NCBI GenBank assembly: GCA_021442155.1
Contig: CM038214.1
Location: 138,856,040 to 138,920,039 of the forward strand
From: Cymbidium sinense
Taxonomy: Eukaryota; Streptophyta; Magnoliopsida; Asparagales; Orchidaceae
Direction: 5' to 3'
Length of the DNA stretch: 64,000 bases
Below are positions 33,205 to 44,000 of this stretch, piece after piece. The notes under the pieces were generated by a model, which saw only the letters and a list, made by a program, of their open reading frames with translations, had not been told where the DNA came from and did not search any database. The translations under genes and the position numbers were made by a program. Each line of letters begins with the position of its first letter. Position 1 is the first letter of the stretch.

Positions 33205-33777
33205 TTTGGTGTGATCTCTCAGACTTTACTTTGTTTACCAATGATAATATTCCTAAGCATTTAAGAGGTTTGTCTAATTTAGATATATCTGGTATGCCAT
33301 ATATTAGTTTCTTTTATATTTTTGTTATTTTTTTTAGCTGTTTGATTTTCCTTTGGTTAGTTTGGCCTATCTAATTTGTTAGTCTTTTTCTAGGCACTTG
33401 GGTGACTGGTGCCTTGTCTCATACTTTTGTGTATTGCTTTGGCCTGTTTGGATTTACTTTCACGTGGTTGGCTTCCTTTGGCTTTGTTGGGTTTTGGTTC
33501 TTATGGTGTTTGCAATTTATTTTCCTACTGTGTTGCTTCCCTTTAGTTTCTTTGAGCTAGTTGGACTTTAGGTTTTGAATCTGGCTTTTTCTTCCCTTTT
33601 TTTTGGTGGCTCTTTTGGTTTTATGGATTTCTTTCTCTTTATTTTGGTGGCTCTACTACTTGGTTTGATGGTGGTTGCTATGGTACTTTTGGCTAATGGC
33701 TGCATTAGTGGGCTCTTTATTGTGGTTGTTGTTTTACCCTTGGTTTGGAGGGTTGTTTGTTGCTATTTTTTTTTTTC
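33205..33777 (+). other. LINE 3' tail, T/G-rich, truncated
   Basis: T/G-rich sequence typical of this LINE family's 3' region. Frames at 33575-33805 and 33675-33944 (+) consist of Phe, Leu, Val and Gly and run into telomere-like repeat, so they are not genes. Confidence 0.6.
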
Positions 33778-33812
33778 AGGGTTTAGGGATAGTTTTAGGG
33801 TTTAGGGATAGG
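33778..33812 (+). repeat. Short telomere-like block
   Basis: A few TTTAGGG/TTTAGGGATA units between the LINE end and the next T-rich lead. Confidence 0.75.
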
Positions 33813-34895
33813 GTTTTTTTATTTTTAATTTTTTTAAAATTTAGTAAACTGGTAGGTTTAGGTTTATTAAGTATATTTTTTATTTATTTTAGTTTATTTT
33901 ATTTTTTATTTTTATTTAAGTTTATTTTATTTTATTTAGCATAATTTATTTATTTAGCTTAGGTTTTTTTATTTTAGTTTATTTTATAGATTTAGGTTTT
34001 GGTTTATTTTAGTTTAGTTTTATTTTATTTTATTTTAGGTTTAGGTTTTATTTTTTATTTTAGGTTTAGCTTTAGGTTTTATTTTATTTTTTTTAGGTTT
34101 TAGGTTTTATTTTAGGTTTATTTTGAGATTTTATTTTTATTTAGGTTTTGGTTTATTTTAGCTTTATTTTATTTTATTTAGTTTGGGTTTAGGTTTAGTT
34201 TATTTTAGGTTTAAGTTTATTTATTTTAATTTTAGGTTTTATTTTTATTTTAGGTTTAGGTTTAGGATTTTATTTTACTTTTGATTTATTTTAAATTTCA
34301 TTTTTTTTAGGGTTAGTTTATTTTTATTTTATTTTATTTTATTTTTTTAGGTTTAGTTTATTTTGGTTTATGTTTAGTTATATTTATTTTAGTTTTATTT
34401 ATTTTAGTTTAGGTTTGGATTTTTTTTATTTTTATTTTAGGTTTATTTTTTTTTAATTTTGGTTTAGGTTTTATTTTTTATTTATTTTTTGGTTTTTTTA
34501 GTTTTATTATTTAGGTTTATTTTTTTATTTATTTTTTATTTTATTTTATTTTTATTTTAGGTTTAGTTTTTATTTTATTTAGGTTTTAATTTTAGATTTT
34601 ATTTTATATTTTTTTATTTAGGTTTTTTATATTTTATGTTTAGTTTTTTTTTATTTTAGATTTATTTTATTTTATTTTAGGTTTAGTTTTTACTTTATTT
34701 AGGTTATTATATTTTATTTTTATTTTAGGTTCATTTTTTATTATTTTTGTTTATTTTTGTTTATTTTATTTAGTTTTTATTTTATATTATTTTAGGTTTA
34801 GGTTTCAATTTATGTTTATATTTTATTTTATTTTCTTATTTTATTTTGTTTAAGTTTTTAATTTATTTTATTTTTTTTATTTTATTTAGTTTAGG
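33813..34895 (+). repeat. T-rich block led by TTTAGTAAACTGG
   Basis: Lead motif degenerate (AAATTTAGTAAACTGG at 33837-33852), followed by about 1 kb of TTTTA/TTTAGG words. No gene. Confidence 0.85.
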
Positions 34896-35001
34896 TTTAG
34901 TTTTAGGTTTAGGGTTTAGGGTTTAAGGTTTAGAGTTTTAGGGTTTAGGTTGTTTGGGGTCTAGGGTTTAGTATTTAGGATTTTAGGTTTAAGGTTTGGG
35001 G
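34896..35001 (+). repeat. Telomere-like block
   Basis: TTTAGGG variants ending at the T-tract of GRP copy 5. Confidence 0.85.
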
Positions 35002-35449
35002 TTTTTTTTTTTTAACGAGAACAAATTGATTCAACATTTCTTCTTTTGATTTCCTCAACCAAGTAACACACCAAGCTTTCTAAGAGCAATTACATAGATC
35101 AAAAAATGAGCACATATAAAATCAAAAACCCTAGATAACTAGTTGCTCTATTGAAAGACATAGTTCCATAAGTAGATTGAATCGCCATTCTTCAATTTTT
35201 CCCATCGATCCACTTGATCTCCGATGGTATCCACCATCATCCTCGATCCCTCCTCCGCCACACAACACCAACCTTCCTCCTCCGCCATAACCACCACTAT
35301 TTTGACCACCACCTCCATATCCATAGACACATCCAGATTTCCCACCACAACTGTGACAACCACCACCTCCACCTTCGCCTCCACCATTAGATCTAGATTG
35401 AACCTGGTTGATGGTGATGTTCGTGTAATCAAGGTTTTGCCCATTCTTA
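35002..35449 (-). pseudogene. GRP mRNA 3' fragment, copy 5 (poly(A) and common 5' junction)
   Basis: T-tract of about 12 (35002-35013), 3'UTR, glycine-rich tail and RRM end on the minus strand, closing at CCCATTC|TTAGGGTTTA. It is the most complete copy with both ends. Many 1-5 base deletions relative to copies 2 and 4 (for example AACGAGAAC for AACAGAGAAC, and AAATTGATTC for AAATTCAGATTC) break the frame. Frames at 35148-35444 (-) and 35224-35457 (+) are products of the GGT/ACC repeats in other frames. Confidence 0.86.
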
Positions 35450-35648
35450 GGGTTTAAGTTTAAGTTTATGTTTAAAAGGACTTAGGGTTTAGATTTATAT
35501 TTTAATTTATTTAGTTACTTTTACTTTTAGGGGTTTATGATTTAGAGTTTAGGTTTAGGGTTTAGGTTTAGGGTTGGGTTTTGGTTTAAGGTTTAGGGTT
35601 TTAGGTTTTATGTTTTTAGGGTTTAAGGTTTAGGGTTTACAATTTAGC
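35450..35648 (+). repeat. Telomere-like block
   Basis: TTTAGGG/TTTAGG words beginning directly at the GRP junction. Confidence 0.87.
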
Positions 35649-36377
35649 CTTCAAAAGGATCCAGCAAATTATCCAAGAAGAAGTAAAAGACTAACAAAGA
35701 AAAAAAAAATCAACCAATTAAAATTCCAAAGACTATTAAAAGTACTCCAACCAAACAAGCTAAGTAAAATAGTCATAAGGAAACCACCAGAGAATATCCC
35801 ATCATAAGTAACCAACAAATGAAGCATCCCACATAAGGAAAAGTAGAAAACCAATGAAGAACCACAGAGGTCCAAAGAGCCACCATAGAAAGGAAATAGT
35901 AGAAGACAAAAAAAACCAAACTTCCCATAATAAAGACCGATAAAAGCATAATAATAACATAAAACATGCTACAAATAATGCACAGAGGATAATCCCAAGA
36001 ATAAGCAAACACCAAACCAAGGCAAAAGAAGGATCATCAACAAACAACAAGGAATTGGGGAAACCCAAAAAAAGTAAAAAATTCTCAAAAGAAGGCCCAT
36101 AAGAATCAACCAATAGAAGTTCCCACTTACCCATCCAACCATGAAAAACTAGCAAAAAAAGTAATCTGTTCAAGAGGAGAGCCAATAAACCAAGTAGTGA
36201 AAAACTTAATAAAGTAGTAAACCATCTCATCCATTACTAGAGTAACAAGGAGAAGATAGTAGCCACAGGATAAAAAAATGAAGCCAACCAAGATGAAAAG
36301 ATATAACTAGGTAGTAACCAGACCAAAAAAAAGAGATCAAAACATTACCCAGGCCAAAAAAGTGAAAATAAGTTTAA
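35649..36377 (-). mobile_element. LINE 3' tail fragment, copy c
   Basis: Homologous to 25830-26627 of copy a on the minus strand (CATCATAAGTAACCAA at 35799-35814 matches 25978-25993). The 3' portion with poly(A) is missing: homology starts abruptly at 35650 after a telomere word. The 5' edge AGTGAAAATAAGTTTA is the shared truncation point. Overlapping hydrophobic minus frames (35669-35875, 35773-36015, 35802-36230) are explained by stop-poor T/G-rich sequence. Confidence 0.72.
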
Positions 36378-36628
36378 GGAATGGGGTTTAGGGTTTAGGG
36401 TTTAGGGTTTATGGTTAGGGTATAGGGTTTAGGGTTTAAGGTTTAAGGTTATGGGGTTTAGGGTCTAGGGTTTAGGGTTATGGGTTTAGGGTTTAGGGAT
36501 GTAGGGGGGTTTAGGTTTTAGTCTTAGTTTAGGGATTAAAGTTTAGGGTTTATGTTAGTTTAGGGTTTAGAGTTTATGATTTATGGTTTATGGTTTATGG
36601 TTTATGGTTTAGATTTTAGGGTTTAGGG
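36378..36628 (+). repeat. Telomere-like block
   Basis: Contains one of the longest near-perfect TTTAGGG runs in the window (about 36385-36408). Confidence 0.9.
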
Positions 36629-37460
36629 TTTTTTTTTTAAATTAAGTAAACTATCGATTTATGTTTATTTAACTTATTTTTTTTATTTATATTAGTTTAT
36701 TTTATTTTTATTTTATTTGGGTTTATTTTTTTTTATTTAGTTTAGTTTATTTATTTTAGTTTAGTTTTTTTTTTAGTTTTTTTTTAGTTTAGGTTTAGGT
36801 TTATGTTTATTTTTTAACTTAGTTTTATTTTTTTTTTTATTTTTTTAGGATTATGGTTTATTTATTTTTTTTTTTTAGGATTTGCTTAGTTTTTTATTTT
36901 TTAGTTTAAGTTTTGGGTTTTATTTTAGGTTTATTTTTGGTTTAATTTTAAAGTTTAGGTTTATTTTAGTTTATTTTATTTTATTTAGTTTAGGGTTTAG
37001 ATTTTCTTATTTTAGGTTTAGGTTAAGATTTTATTTATTTTAGTTTAGTTCATTTTAGTTTAGGTTTAATTTTATTTTATTTTAGTTTTGGTTTAGGTTT
37101 TTTTTTTAGTTTAGGGTTTAGGTTTTATTTATTTATTTTTATGTTTATTTTTTTTAGGTTGAGGTTTTTTATTTATTTATTTTATTTATTTTATTAATTT
37201 TATTTTATGTTTAGTTTTATTTTATTTAGGTTTTTTAGTTTTAGGTTTATTTTATTTTTTAGTTTAGTTTAGGTTTTTATACAAAAAATTTTAGTTTTAT
37301 TTTTATTTTATTTTATTTTTAGGTTTAGGTTTAGCTTTAGCTTTAGCTTTGGGTTTAAATTTTAGTTTAGGTTTTCATTTTATTTTATTTTATTTTATTT
37401 ATGTTGTAGTTTATTTATTTATTTTATTTTTAAGTTTTATTTTGTATATGTTTAGGTTTT
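36629..37460 (+). repeat. T-rich block led by T10-AAATTAAGTAAAC
   Basis: T-tract 36629-36638, TTAAGTAAAC, then TTTTA/TTTAGG words. Confidence 0.88.
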
Positions 37461-37604
37461 TAGGTTTTTAGTGTTTAGGGTTTAGAGTATAAGGTTGTAG
37501 GTTAGAGGATTCAGGGTTTAGGGTTTAGGGTATAAGGTTTAGTTTTTAGGGTTTAGGGATTAGGGTTTAGGGTTAGTTTTATAATTTATGGTTTTGGGTT
37601 AGGG
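37461..37604 (+). repeat. Telomere-like block
   Basis: Degenerate TTTAGGG with TTAGGGTATAAGG variants. Confidence 0.83.
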
Positions 37605-38015
37605 TTTTTTTTAATAAATTTTTTTAATATTAAGTAAACAAGTAGATTTAGGCCAATTTATTTTATTAAGTTTATTATTTAGTTTATTTTAGTTTTTTTA
37701 TTTTTTATTTTTATATAGGTTTATTTGTGTTTTTATTTAGTTTGGTTTATTTATTTTTGGTTTATTTATTTTAGTTTAGGTTATATATTTTCATTATTTT
37801 TTAGGTTTAAGTTTAGGTTGAGGTTTCCTTTTTAGGTTTAGTTTTATTTATTTTATTTTAATTTATTTTTTAATTTTTATTTAATTTTCTTTTTAGGTTT
37901 AGGTTTAGGTTTAGGCTTTAGTTTAAGATATTATTTTACTTTATTTTTTTTATTTTATTTAGGCTCATGATTTTTTATTTATTTTATTTTTAGTTTTATT
38001 TAATTTAGGTTTAGG
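37605..38015 (+). repeat. T-rich block led by TATTAAGTAAAC
   Basis: Lead motif at about 37627-37640 followed by a short T-rich block. Confidence 0.85.
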
Positions 38016-38228
38016 TTTGTAGCTTTTAGGGTTTAGGATTTATGGTTTATGATTAGTTAAGGTTTAGTTTAGGGTTTAGTTTGGTTTAGGGTTTTTTGGT
38101 TTAGGGTTTATGGTTTTAAGGTTTAGGTTAGTTTAGGGTTTTAGGTTTAGGGTTTTAGGGTTTAGGTTTAAGTTGGGGTTTAGGTTTAGGTTTAAGGTTT
38201 AAGGTTCAAGTTTTAGTTTAAAATTTAG
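38016..38228 (+). repeat. Telomere-like block
   Basis: TTTAGGG variants; no T-tract at the junction with GRP copy 6. Confidence 0.85.
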
Positions 38229-38579
38229 GATTTCATCAACCAAGTAACCCACCAAGTTTTCTGATCCACAAGCTAGATAACTAGAATCATGTTTAATATA
38301 AAGATACAATTCCATAAGTGGTGGATTAATTCGTTCTTCAATTTCTCAATTCCCATGAGAACCACCCACCACTCTAAGTGGATCCATCATATCCGATCTC
38401 TCCCTCTGCCACCCTTGGCATATAACCTTTATCACTCTTCACTCCATAACCACCCGACCACCTCCATATCCACCAACACCTCTAGATCCCCACCACACGG
38501 ATAATCATCACCTCACCTTCACCTCCAGATCTGGACCACTGTTCAGTGATCTTCTTGCCATCAAGGTTCTGCCCATTCT
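38229..38579 (-). pseudogene. GRP mRNA 3' fragment, copy 6 (poly(A) end missing)
   Basis: Begins inside the 3'UTR at ATTTCATCAACCAAG, so the last ~55 bp and the T-tract are gone. The body is shortened by small deletions. The 5' side ends at GCCCATTC|TTAGG, the common junction. The + frame at 38289-38504 is a shadow over ACC repeats. Confidence 0.78.
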
Positions 38580-39540
38580 TAGGCTATAGGTATAACCTTA
38601 GGTTTATTAAGTTATAGTGTTTAGGTTTATTTTTAAATTTATTTAGGTACTTTAGGTTTAGGTTTATGGTTTGGGGTTTATGGTTTAGGTTTAGGTTTAG
38701 GGTTTATTTATTTAGGGATTAAGTTTATTTTTAGTTATTTAGCTAGGTTTAGGTTTAGGGTTTGGTTTTAGTGTTTTGGGTTTAGGAGTTTGGGATTAGG
38801 TTTAGGGTTTAGGGTTTTAGGATTTATGCTTTTAGGGTTTACAATTTAGGGTTAGGGTTTAGGATTTGGTTTTAGTTTATAGTTTAGTGTTTAGTCTTTA
38901 AGTTTAGAGTTTTATTTAGGTTTATTAGGTTTCATAGTTTATTTAGGGTTTAAGATTTATTAGTTTAGGTTTATAGAGTTTAGGTTTTTAGGTTTAGTTA
39001 TTTAGGTTTAAATTGGTTTAGGGTTTATTTCTGATTTAGTTTAGGTTTAGGTTTAGGGTTTATAGTTTAAAGTTTTAGGTTTAGTTTAGGGTTTTAGGGC
39101 TAAGGTTTAGGTTTTTTATAGGTTTTAGATATAGGGTTAATTTAGGGTTTTATATTTTAGTTTAGTTTATTTTAGGTTTGGCTTTATTTTAGGGTTTTAG
39201 TTTAGGTTTAGGTTTAGTGTTTAGGGTTTATAGTTTTAAGTTTTAGGTTTAGGTTTAGGGTTTAAGTTTAGGGTTTAGTTTTATTTTAGGTTTATAGTTT
39301 TTATAGTTTATTTTAGTTTTAGTTTATTTAGGTTTAGGTTTAAGTTTAGGTTTAGGGTTTTAGGGTTTATTAGGTTATTGTTTTTAAGTTTTAGTTTTAG
39401 GTTTAATTTTTAGGGTTTTTTAGGTTTAGTTTATTTATTTAAGTTTTTTATAGTTTAGGTTTAGGTTTAGGTTTTATTTTAAGTTTAGGGTTTAGGTTTA
39501 GGTTTAGGGTTAGTTGGATTTTTAGGGTTTAGTTTTATTT
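38580..39540 (+). repeat. Telomere-like block rich in TTTAGG hexamers
   Basis: Long stretch in which the hexamer TTTAGG and the pentamer TTTAG are as common as TTTAGGG. No gene. Confidence 0.85.
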
Positions 39541-40190
39541 TAATTAGTTATTTAGGTTTATTTATTTATTAAGTTTAATTTTATTTTTTTAGGTTTTTAT
39601 TTGTTTTATTTTTATTTAGGACTTTTTTTATTTTTATTTAGTTTAGTTTATTTATTTTAGGTTTATTTATTTTAGTGTAGGTTTTTGTTTATTTTAGTTT
39701 ATTTTTTAGGTTTAAGCAGTAGGTTTAGGTTTATTTTTTGTTTTATTTTTTTTAGGTTTAAGCTTTATTATTTATTATTAGCTTTAAGTTAGGTTATTAT
39801 TTATGCTTTAGGTTTAGGTTTAGGTTGTTATTTTAGGTTTATTTTAGGTTTTATTTTTTTGTTTATTTTAGGTTTATTTTTTTAGTTTAGTTTATTTTCT
39901 TTAGTTTAAGTTTAGGTTTAGATTTAGCTTATTTTTAGGTTTAGGTTTTATTTATTTTATTTTAGATTATTTTAGTTTAGGTTTAGGTTTATTTTATTTT
40001 GATTATTTTAGTTTATTTTTGTTTAGGTTTTAGTTTAGGGTTTATGTGTTATTTTTATTTATTTTTAGGTTTATTTTTAGGTTTAAATTTTATTTAGTTT
40101 TATTTTATTTTATCTTATTATTTTATTTTATTTTAGGTTAGTTTTATTTTATTTAAATTTTTTTATTTTTAGGTTTCTTTTATTTTTTAG
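39541..40190 (+). repeat. T-rich block
   Basis: TTTTA, TTTAGG, TTTATTTA words; TTAAGTAAAC is not visible, only TTATTAAGTTTAATTT near 39567. Confidence 0.8.
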
Positions 40191-41086
40191 CATAGAAAAT
40201 AGGATCTACATATGATATTTATTGATTTATGATAAAGTCTCAGAGATGTTCTTTAGAGTTTAGAACAAAAGAAGTTAATATTGGTTTATATTCAAGTCAT
40301 TAGGATATGTATACTATTTTAGGTGACAAACTATTTTTTTTGGATTACATCAAGGATCAACATTAAGCCCTTATCTTTTATTTATGGATGTTTAGAGGCA
40401 TTTACAAGAAGATGTCTTTTATGCTCATGACATTCTTCTTGTTGATAAGACTAGAGGGAGTCCAACAAACTTGAATTATGGAGGTCAACTTTAGAGTCTA
40501 AAGGTTTTAGTTTAGATTTAATATAGGGTAATTTTAGTTGTAGAAATTTTAGTGGTAGTGTGGTTTAGGTGATCAAGTCATTATAAGGTGAGTATTATAT
40601 TTAGGCTCTTGTTCAAAATGATGGTGAAATAGATGGAGATATTATTAGTAAATTCAAGTTGGATGGTTTTTGAAGTGGAGGAATGCATGGTTTATTATGT
40701 GATAAAAGTTCCACTTAAACTTAAGGGAAAATTTTATAAGATGGTTACACTTATGGTGCAGAATGTTTTAAGAGAAACAAAAAGTAGGTTAAGTGAGAGG
40801 ATGCTATATGGTTTACCCAGAGATAGAATGCAAAATGAGGTTTTAAAAAGTTGGAGTAGCTTGATAGATAAGATTAGGGAGAGTTTAGATGGTTTATAAA
40901 GCGTAGTCCAAGATGACTAGATTAGAGTAGATGCATTAGATTTTCCTTATGTTTAGGTAGAGGTGACTAAAGACTTTTAAGATGTATAAAAATGATCTTA
41001 GTATATAATTAAATGAGAATTTGACACATAATAGGACTAGGATTCATGTTATGATTAAGGCTTTTGTTGTTGTTGTTGTTGTTTTA
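40191..41086 (+). mobile_element. RTE-type non-LTR retrotransposon 3' fragment
   Basis: The + strand keeps an RTE-clade reverse transcriptase in pieces: FIDL next to YDKV (40215-40238, with the usual residues between them deleted), GLHQGSTLSP at 40342-40371, a motif C remnant FYAHDILLVDK near 40418-40450, QNDGEIDGD near 40615-40642, then in the frame 40633-40899 VPLKLKGKFYK and RDRMQNEV. It ends in (TTG)n at about 41063-41082, a common 3' end of plant RTE elements. The first Asp of the catalytic Asp pair reads His, and multiple stops and shifts are present. It is 5'-truncated and dead. Confidence 0.78.
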
Positions 41087-41911
41087 TTTTTCTACTTAGT
41101 TTAGGTTTTATTTATTTATTTTTTAGTTTTTTTATTTTTTTATTTTATTTTATTTTATGTTTAGGTTTAGGTTTAATTTACTTTTATTTTATTTTATTTT
41201 TTATTTAGTTTTATTTTTTTAGTTTTATGGTTTTAGGTTTTTTGGGGTTTAGAGTTTAGGTTTTAGGTTTAGGTTTAAGTTTATGGTTTAGGGTTAGGTT
41301 TAGGTTTAGGGTTTAGGTTTTAGTTTAAGGTTTAGGGGTAGGGTTTAGTTTTGGTTGGGTTTGTTTATAGTTTAGTGTTATGGTTTTTAAGTGTTTAGGG
41401 TTTAGGGTTTATGGTTTTAGGGTTTAGGTTTTAGGGTTGGGTTTAGGTTTAGGGTTTAGGTTTAGGTTTATTTTTTTTTTTAGGTTTATATTTAGGTTTA
41501 GGTTTTTTATTTTTTTTTTTATTGGGTTTTTTTTTTAAATTTTATTTATTTTATATTATTTTATGTTTATTTTTTATTTTTTATTTAGGTTTAGTTTTAT
41601 TTTATTAATGTTTTTATTTTAAGTTTAGTTTGGTTTATTTATTTTATTTTAGTTTATTTCTTTATGTTTAGTTTAGGTTTAGGTTTTATTTTGTTTTATT
41701 TATTTTTTTTATTTTATTTTGGTTTAGGTTTTTTATTTATTTTATTTTTATGTTTATTTAGTTTAGGTTTATTTAATTTTTTTAGATTTAGGGTTTTATG
41801 GTTTTAGGTTTAGGTTAGTTTAGTTTAGAGTTTAGGGTTTAGGGTTTAGGGTTTATTTTAGGTTTAATTTAGGTTTAGGTTTTAGAGTTTAGGTTTTGTT
41901 TATGGTTTAGG
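41087..41911 (+). repeat. Mixed T-rich and telomere-like block
   Basis: T-rich at 41087-41225, TTTAGG-rich at 41225-41480, T-rich at 41480-41790, telomere-like at 41790-41911. No gene. Confidence 0.8.
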
Positions 41912-43056
41912 ATTTTTTTTAAAGTTATTTTATTATTAAATGGAGATATTTATATTTAAAAGGTTGAAGTTTATTTATTTTTAGAAATTTAGCTAAGTTT
42001 TACATTATAGTAAAGAAAACAAAGATTTACTAAATAACATAGAAAAGAGTTTTTATAGTAAAAGGAAGTGTAGGTTTTAGATTTTTAGAAAGCAAGATAG
42101 CAAGATTGATAGCAACAACACTTAAGTTTTAATGACCATTAGTTTTTAGAAAAGGTTAAATGCAAAGTTATAGCTAAAGGATAAAGATAAAGGGAAAAGG
42201 AGAGAGATGAGAAAGAGTAGGTTTAGTTTAGGATCATTAGGTGAACAATACATAATTACTTCAAAGAAGGGTTACAATCATATGTAATTTTACCAAAGAG
42301 AGGAAGAGTAGCATCAAAGCCATCATAGTAGATACTTGATTTATACATCCATAGTATAAGCTTATTACACCATTATAAAGTCAATGATTAACAACTATGG
42401 GAAAAGAAAATTAATCATAATCTAGAGGTTTAGAACAAAATTAGAATTTAGCCATTATCCAAATACTAGGTAGAACCAACCATTTACCACATGGTAAATT
42501 AATAGAGACATCCAACAAAAGTAAAATTACCAAGATTTCAAGGATAACTAAGTCCTCCAAAAACCAAGAAAATAATTAGGCAACACCAAAGAATACATCA
42601 TAAGTAAGAAAGCATAGGAAAAAAAAAACCAATAAAGCACCACACAACATGAGGTCTAAGATGCAAAACCACCATAGGGCAACAATAGATTTTAAAACCA
42701 AACTTCAATAAAGATGACAAAAGCATAATAATAACATAATGTCTTTTAATGTAATCCTAGAATAATCAAATACAAAACCAAGGAAAAAAGAAGGATCTAA
42801 TAATATAGGAAGCATGCATCAAGAAATTTTTTCAAGAAGGAGGAACATACAGTTTTTTAGAGGATAACCATGAAAACTAGCAAAAGTAATTCAAGTTCAG
42901 AGGAGAGCCAATACCAACCAATGTAGAAAACATAATAAAGCTAGAGTCTCATTAGTAATGGGTAGGAAGATAGGTTGAAAAACCAAAATTTTATGAACCA
43001 CCACGTAGGGGCAAAGCAAGAAATAAGAAACATTTTAGTAAGTGAAAATAAGTTTA
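41912..43056 (-). mobile_element. LINE 3' tail fragment, copy d (eroded)
   Basis: T8 at 41912-41919 marks the poly(A) end joined to TTTAGGA. The body follows copy a on the minus strand (GCATCAAAGCCATCATAG at 42311-42328 corresponds to 25380-25397) but is shorter through many deletions, and several CAG words read TAG. The 5' edge AGTGAAAATAAGTTTA is the shared truncation point. Confidence 0.7.
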
Positions 43057-43345
43057 GGGTTTATTTGGGTTTGGGGTTAGGGTTTTTAGTTTAGGTTTAT
43101 GGTTTAGGTTTAGTGTTTTATTTGTTTAGGGTTTGAGGGTTTAGTGTTTAGGTTTAGTTTAGGGTTTAGTTTATGTTTTAGGGTTTATAATTTAGGGTTG
43201 GTTTAGGGTTTAGGGTTTATGTTAGTTTATTGGGTTTTAGTTAGGATTAGGTTTAGTTAGGGTTTTAGGTTTTAGGGTTATTTAGGTTTAGGTTTTTTTA
43301 GGATTTATTTATTTTAGGTTTAGGTTTTAATTAAGTTAGGGTTTA
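43057..43345 (+). repeat. Telomere-like block
   Basis: TTTAGGG/TTTAGG variants starting at the LINE-tail junction. Confidence 0.85.
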
Positions 43346-44000
43346 GTTTATTTAGTTTATTTATTTATTTTAATTAATTTTTAGTTATTTTATTTTTTTA
43401 TTTAGGTTTATTTTTAATTTTATTTTAGTTTAGTTTATTTATTTTATGTTTATTTATTTTATTTAGGTTATTATTTAGTTTATGTTTTTAATTAGATTTT
43501 TATTATTTAATTTTTTTTGGTTTAGGTTTTTAGTTTATTTTAGATTTTATTTTATTTTTTTTAGGTTTAGGATTTAGGTTTATTTTAGGTTTTATTTTAG
43601 GTTTTATTTTAGTTTATGTTTAGTTTATTTTAGTTTATTTTATTATATTTAGTTTAGGGTTTAGGTTTAGTTTATTTTAGTTAAGGTTTAGGTTTTATTT
43701 ATTTTAGTTTAGTTTATTTTAGTTTAGGTTTTTATTTTATTTTTTTATTTTATGTTTAGGTTTATTTTTATTTGTTTTAGGTTTAGGATTAGGTTTTTAT
43801 TAGTTTTATTTTATTTTTTATTTTATTTTAGGTTTATTTTATTTATTTTTAGGTTTATTTTATTTTTTTATTTTGTATAGTTATTATTTTATTTAGGTTT
43901 TTTTTTTATTTTTTAGGTTTACTTTATTTTAATTTAGTTTAAGTTTTTTATTTATTTATTTTAGTTTAGTTTTATTTTTTTATTTTATTTTATTTTTAGG
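43346..44000 (+). repeat. T-rich block
   Basis: Begins around TTTTAATTAATTTTTAG (a degenerate lead) and continues with TTTTA/TTTAGG words. Confidence 0.82.

Larger units (their letters stand above)
28206..33777 (+). mobile_element. L1-type LINE, decayed, + strand, 3'-truncated
   Basis: A plant L1-clade non-LTR retrotransposon with ORF1, endonuclease, reverse transcriptase, zf-RVT and RNase H regions in the normal order over about 5.5 kb. About ten frameshifts and several stops separate the domains, so it cannot move on its own. No poly(A) is visible: the 3' part ends inside T/G-rich tail sequence at about 33777 and telomere-like repeats follow. It lies opposite to every other LINE piece here. 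Similarity to the minus LINE at 52-61 kb extends over ORF1 and ORF2 (same order, same motifs), so they are one family. Confidence 0.88.
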
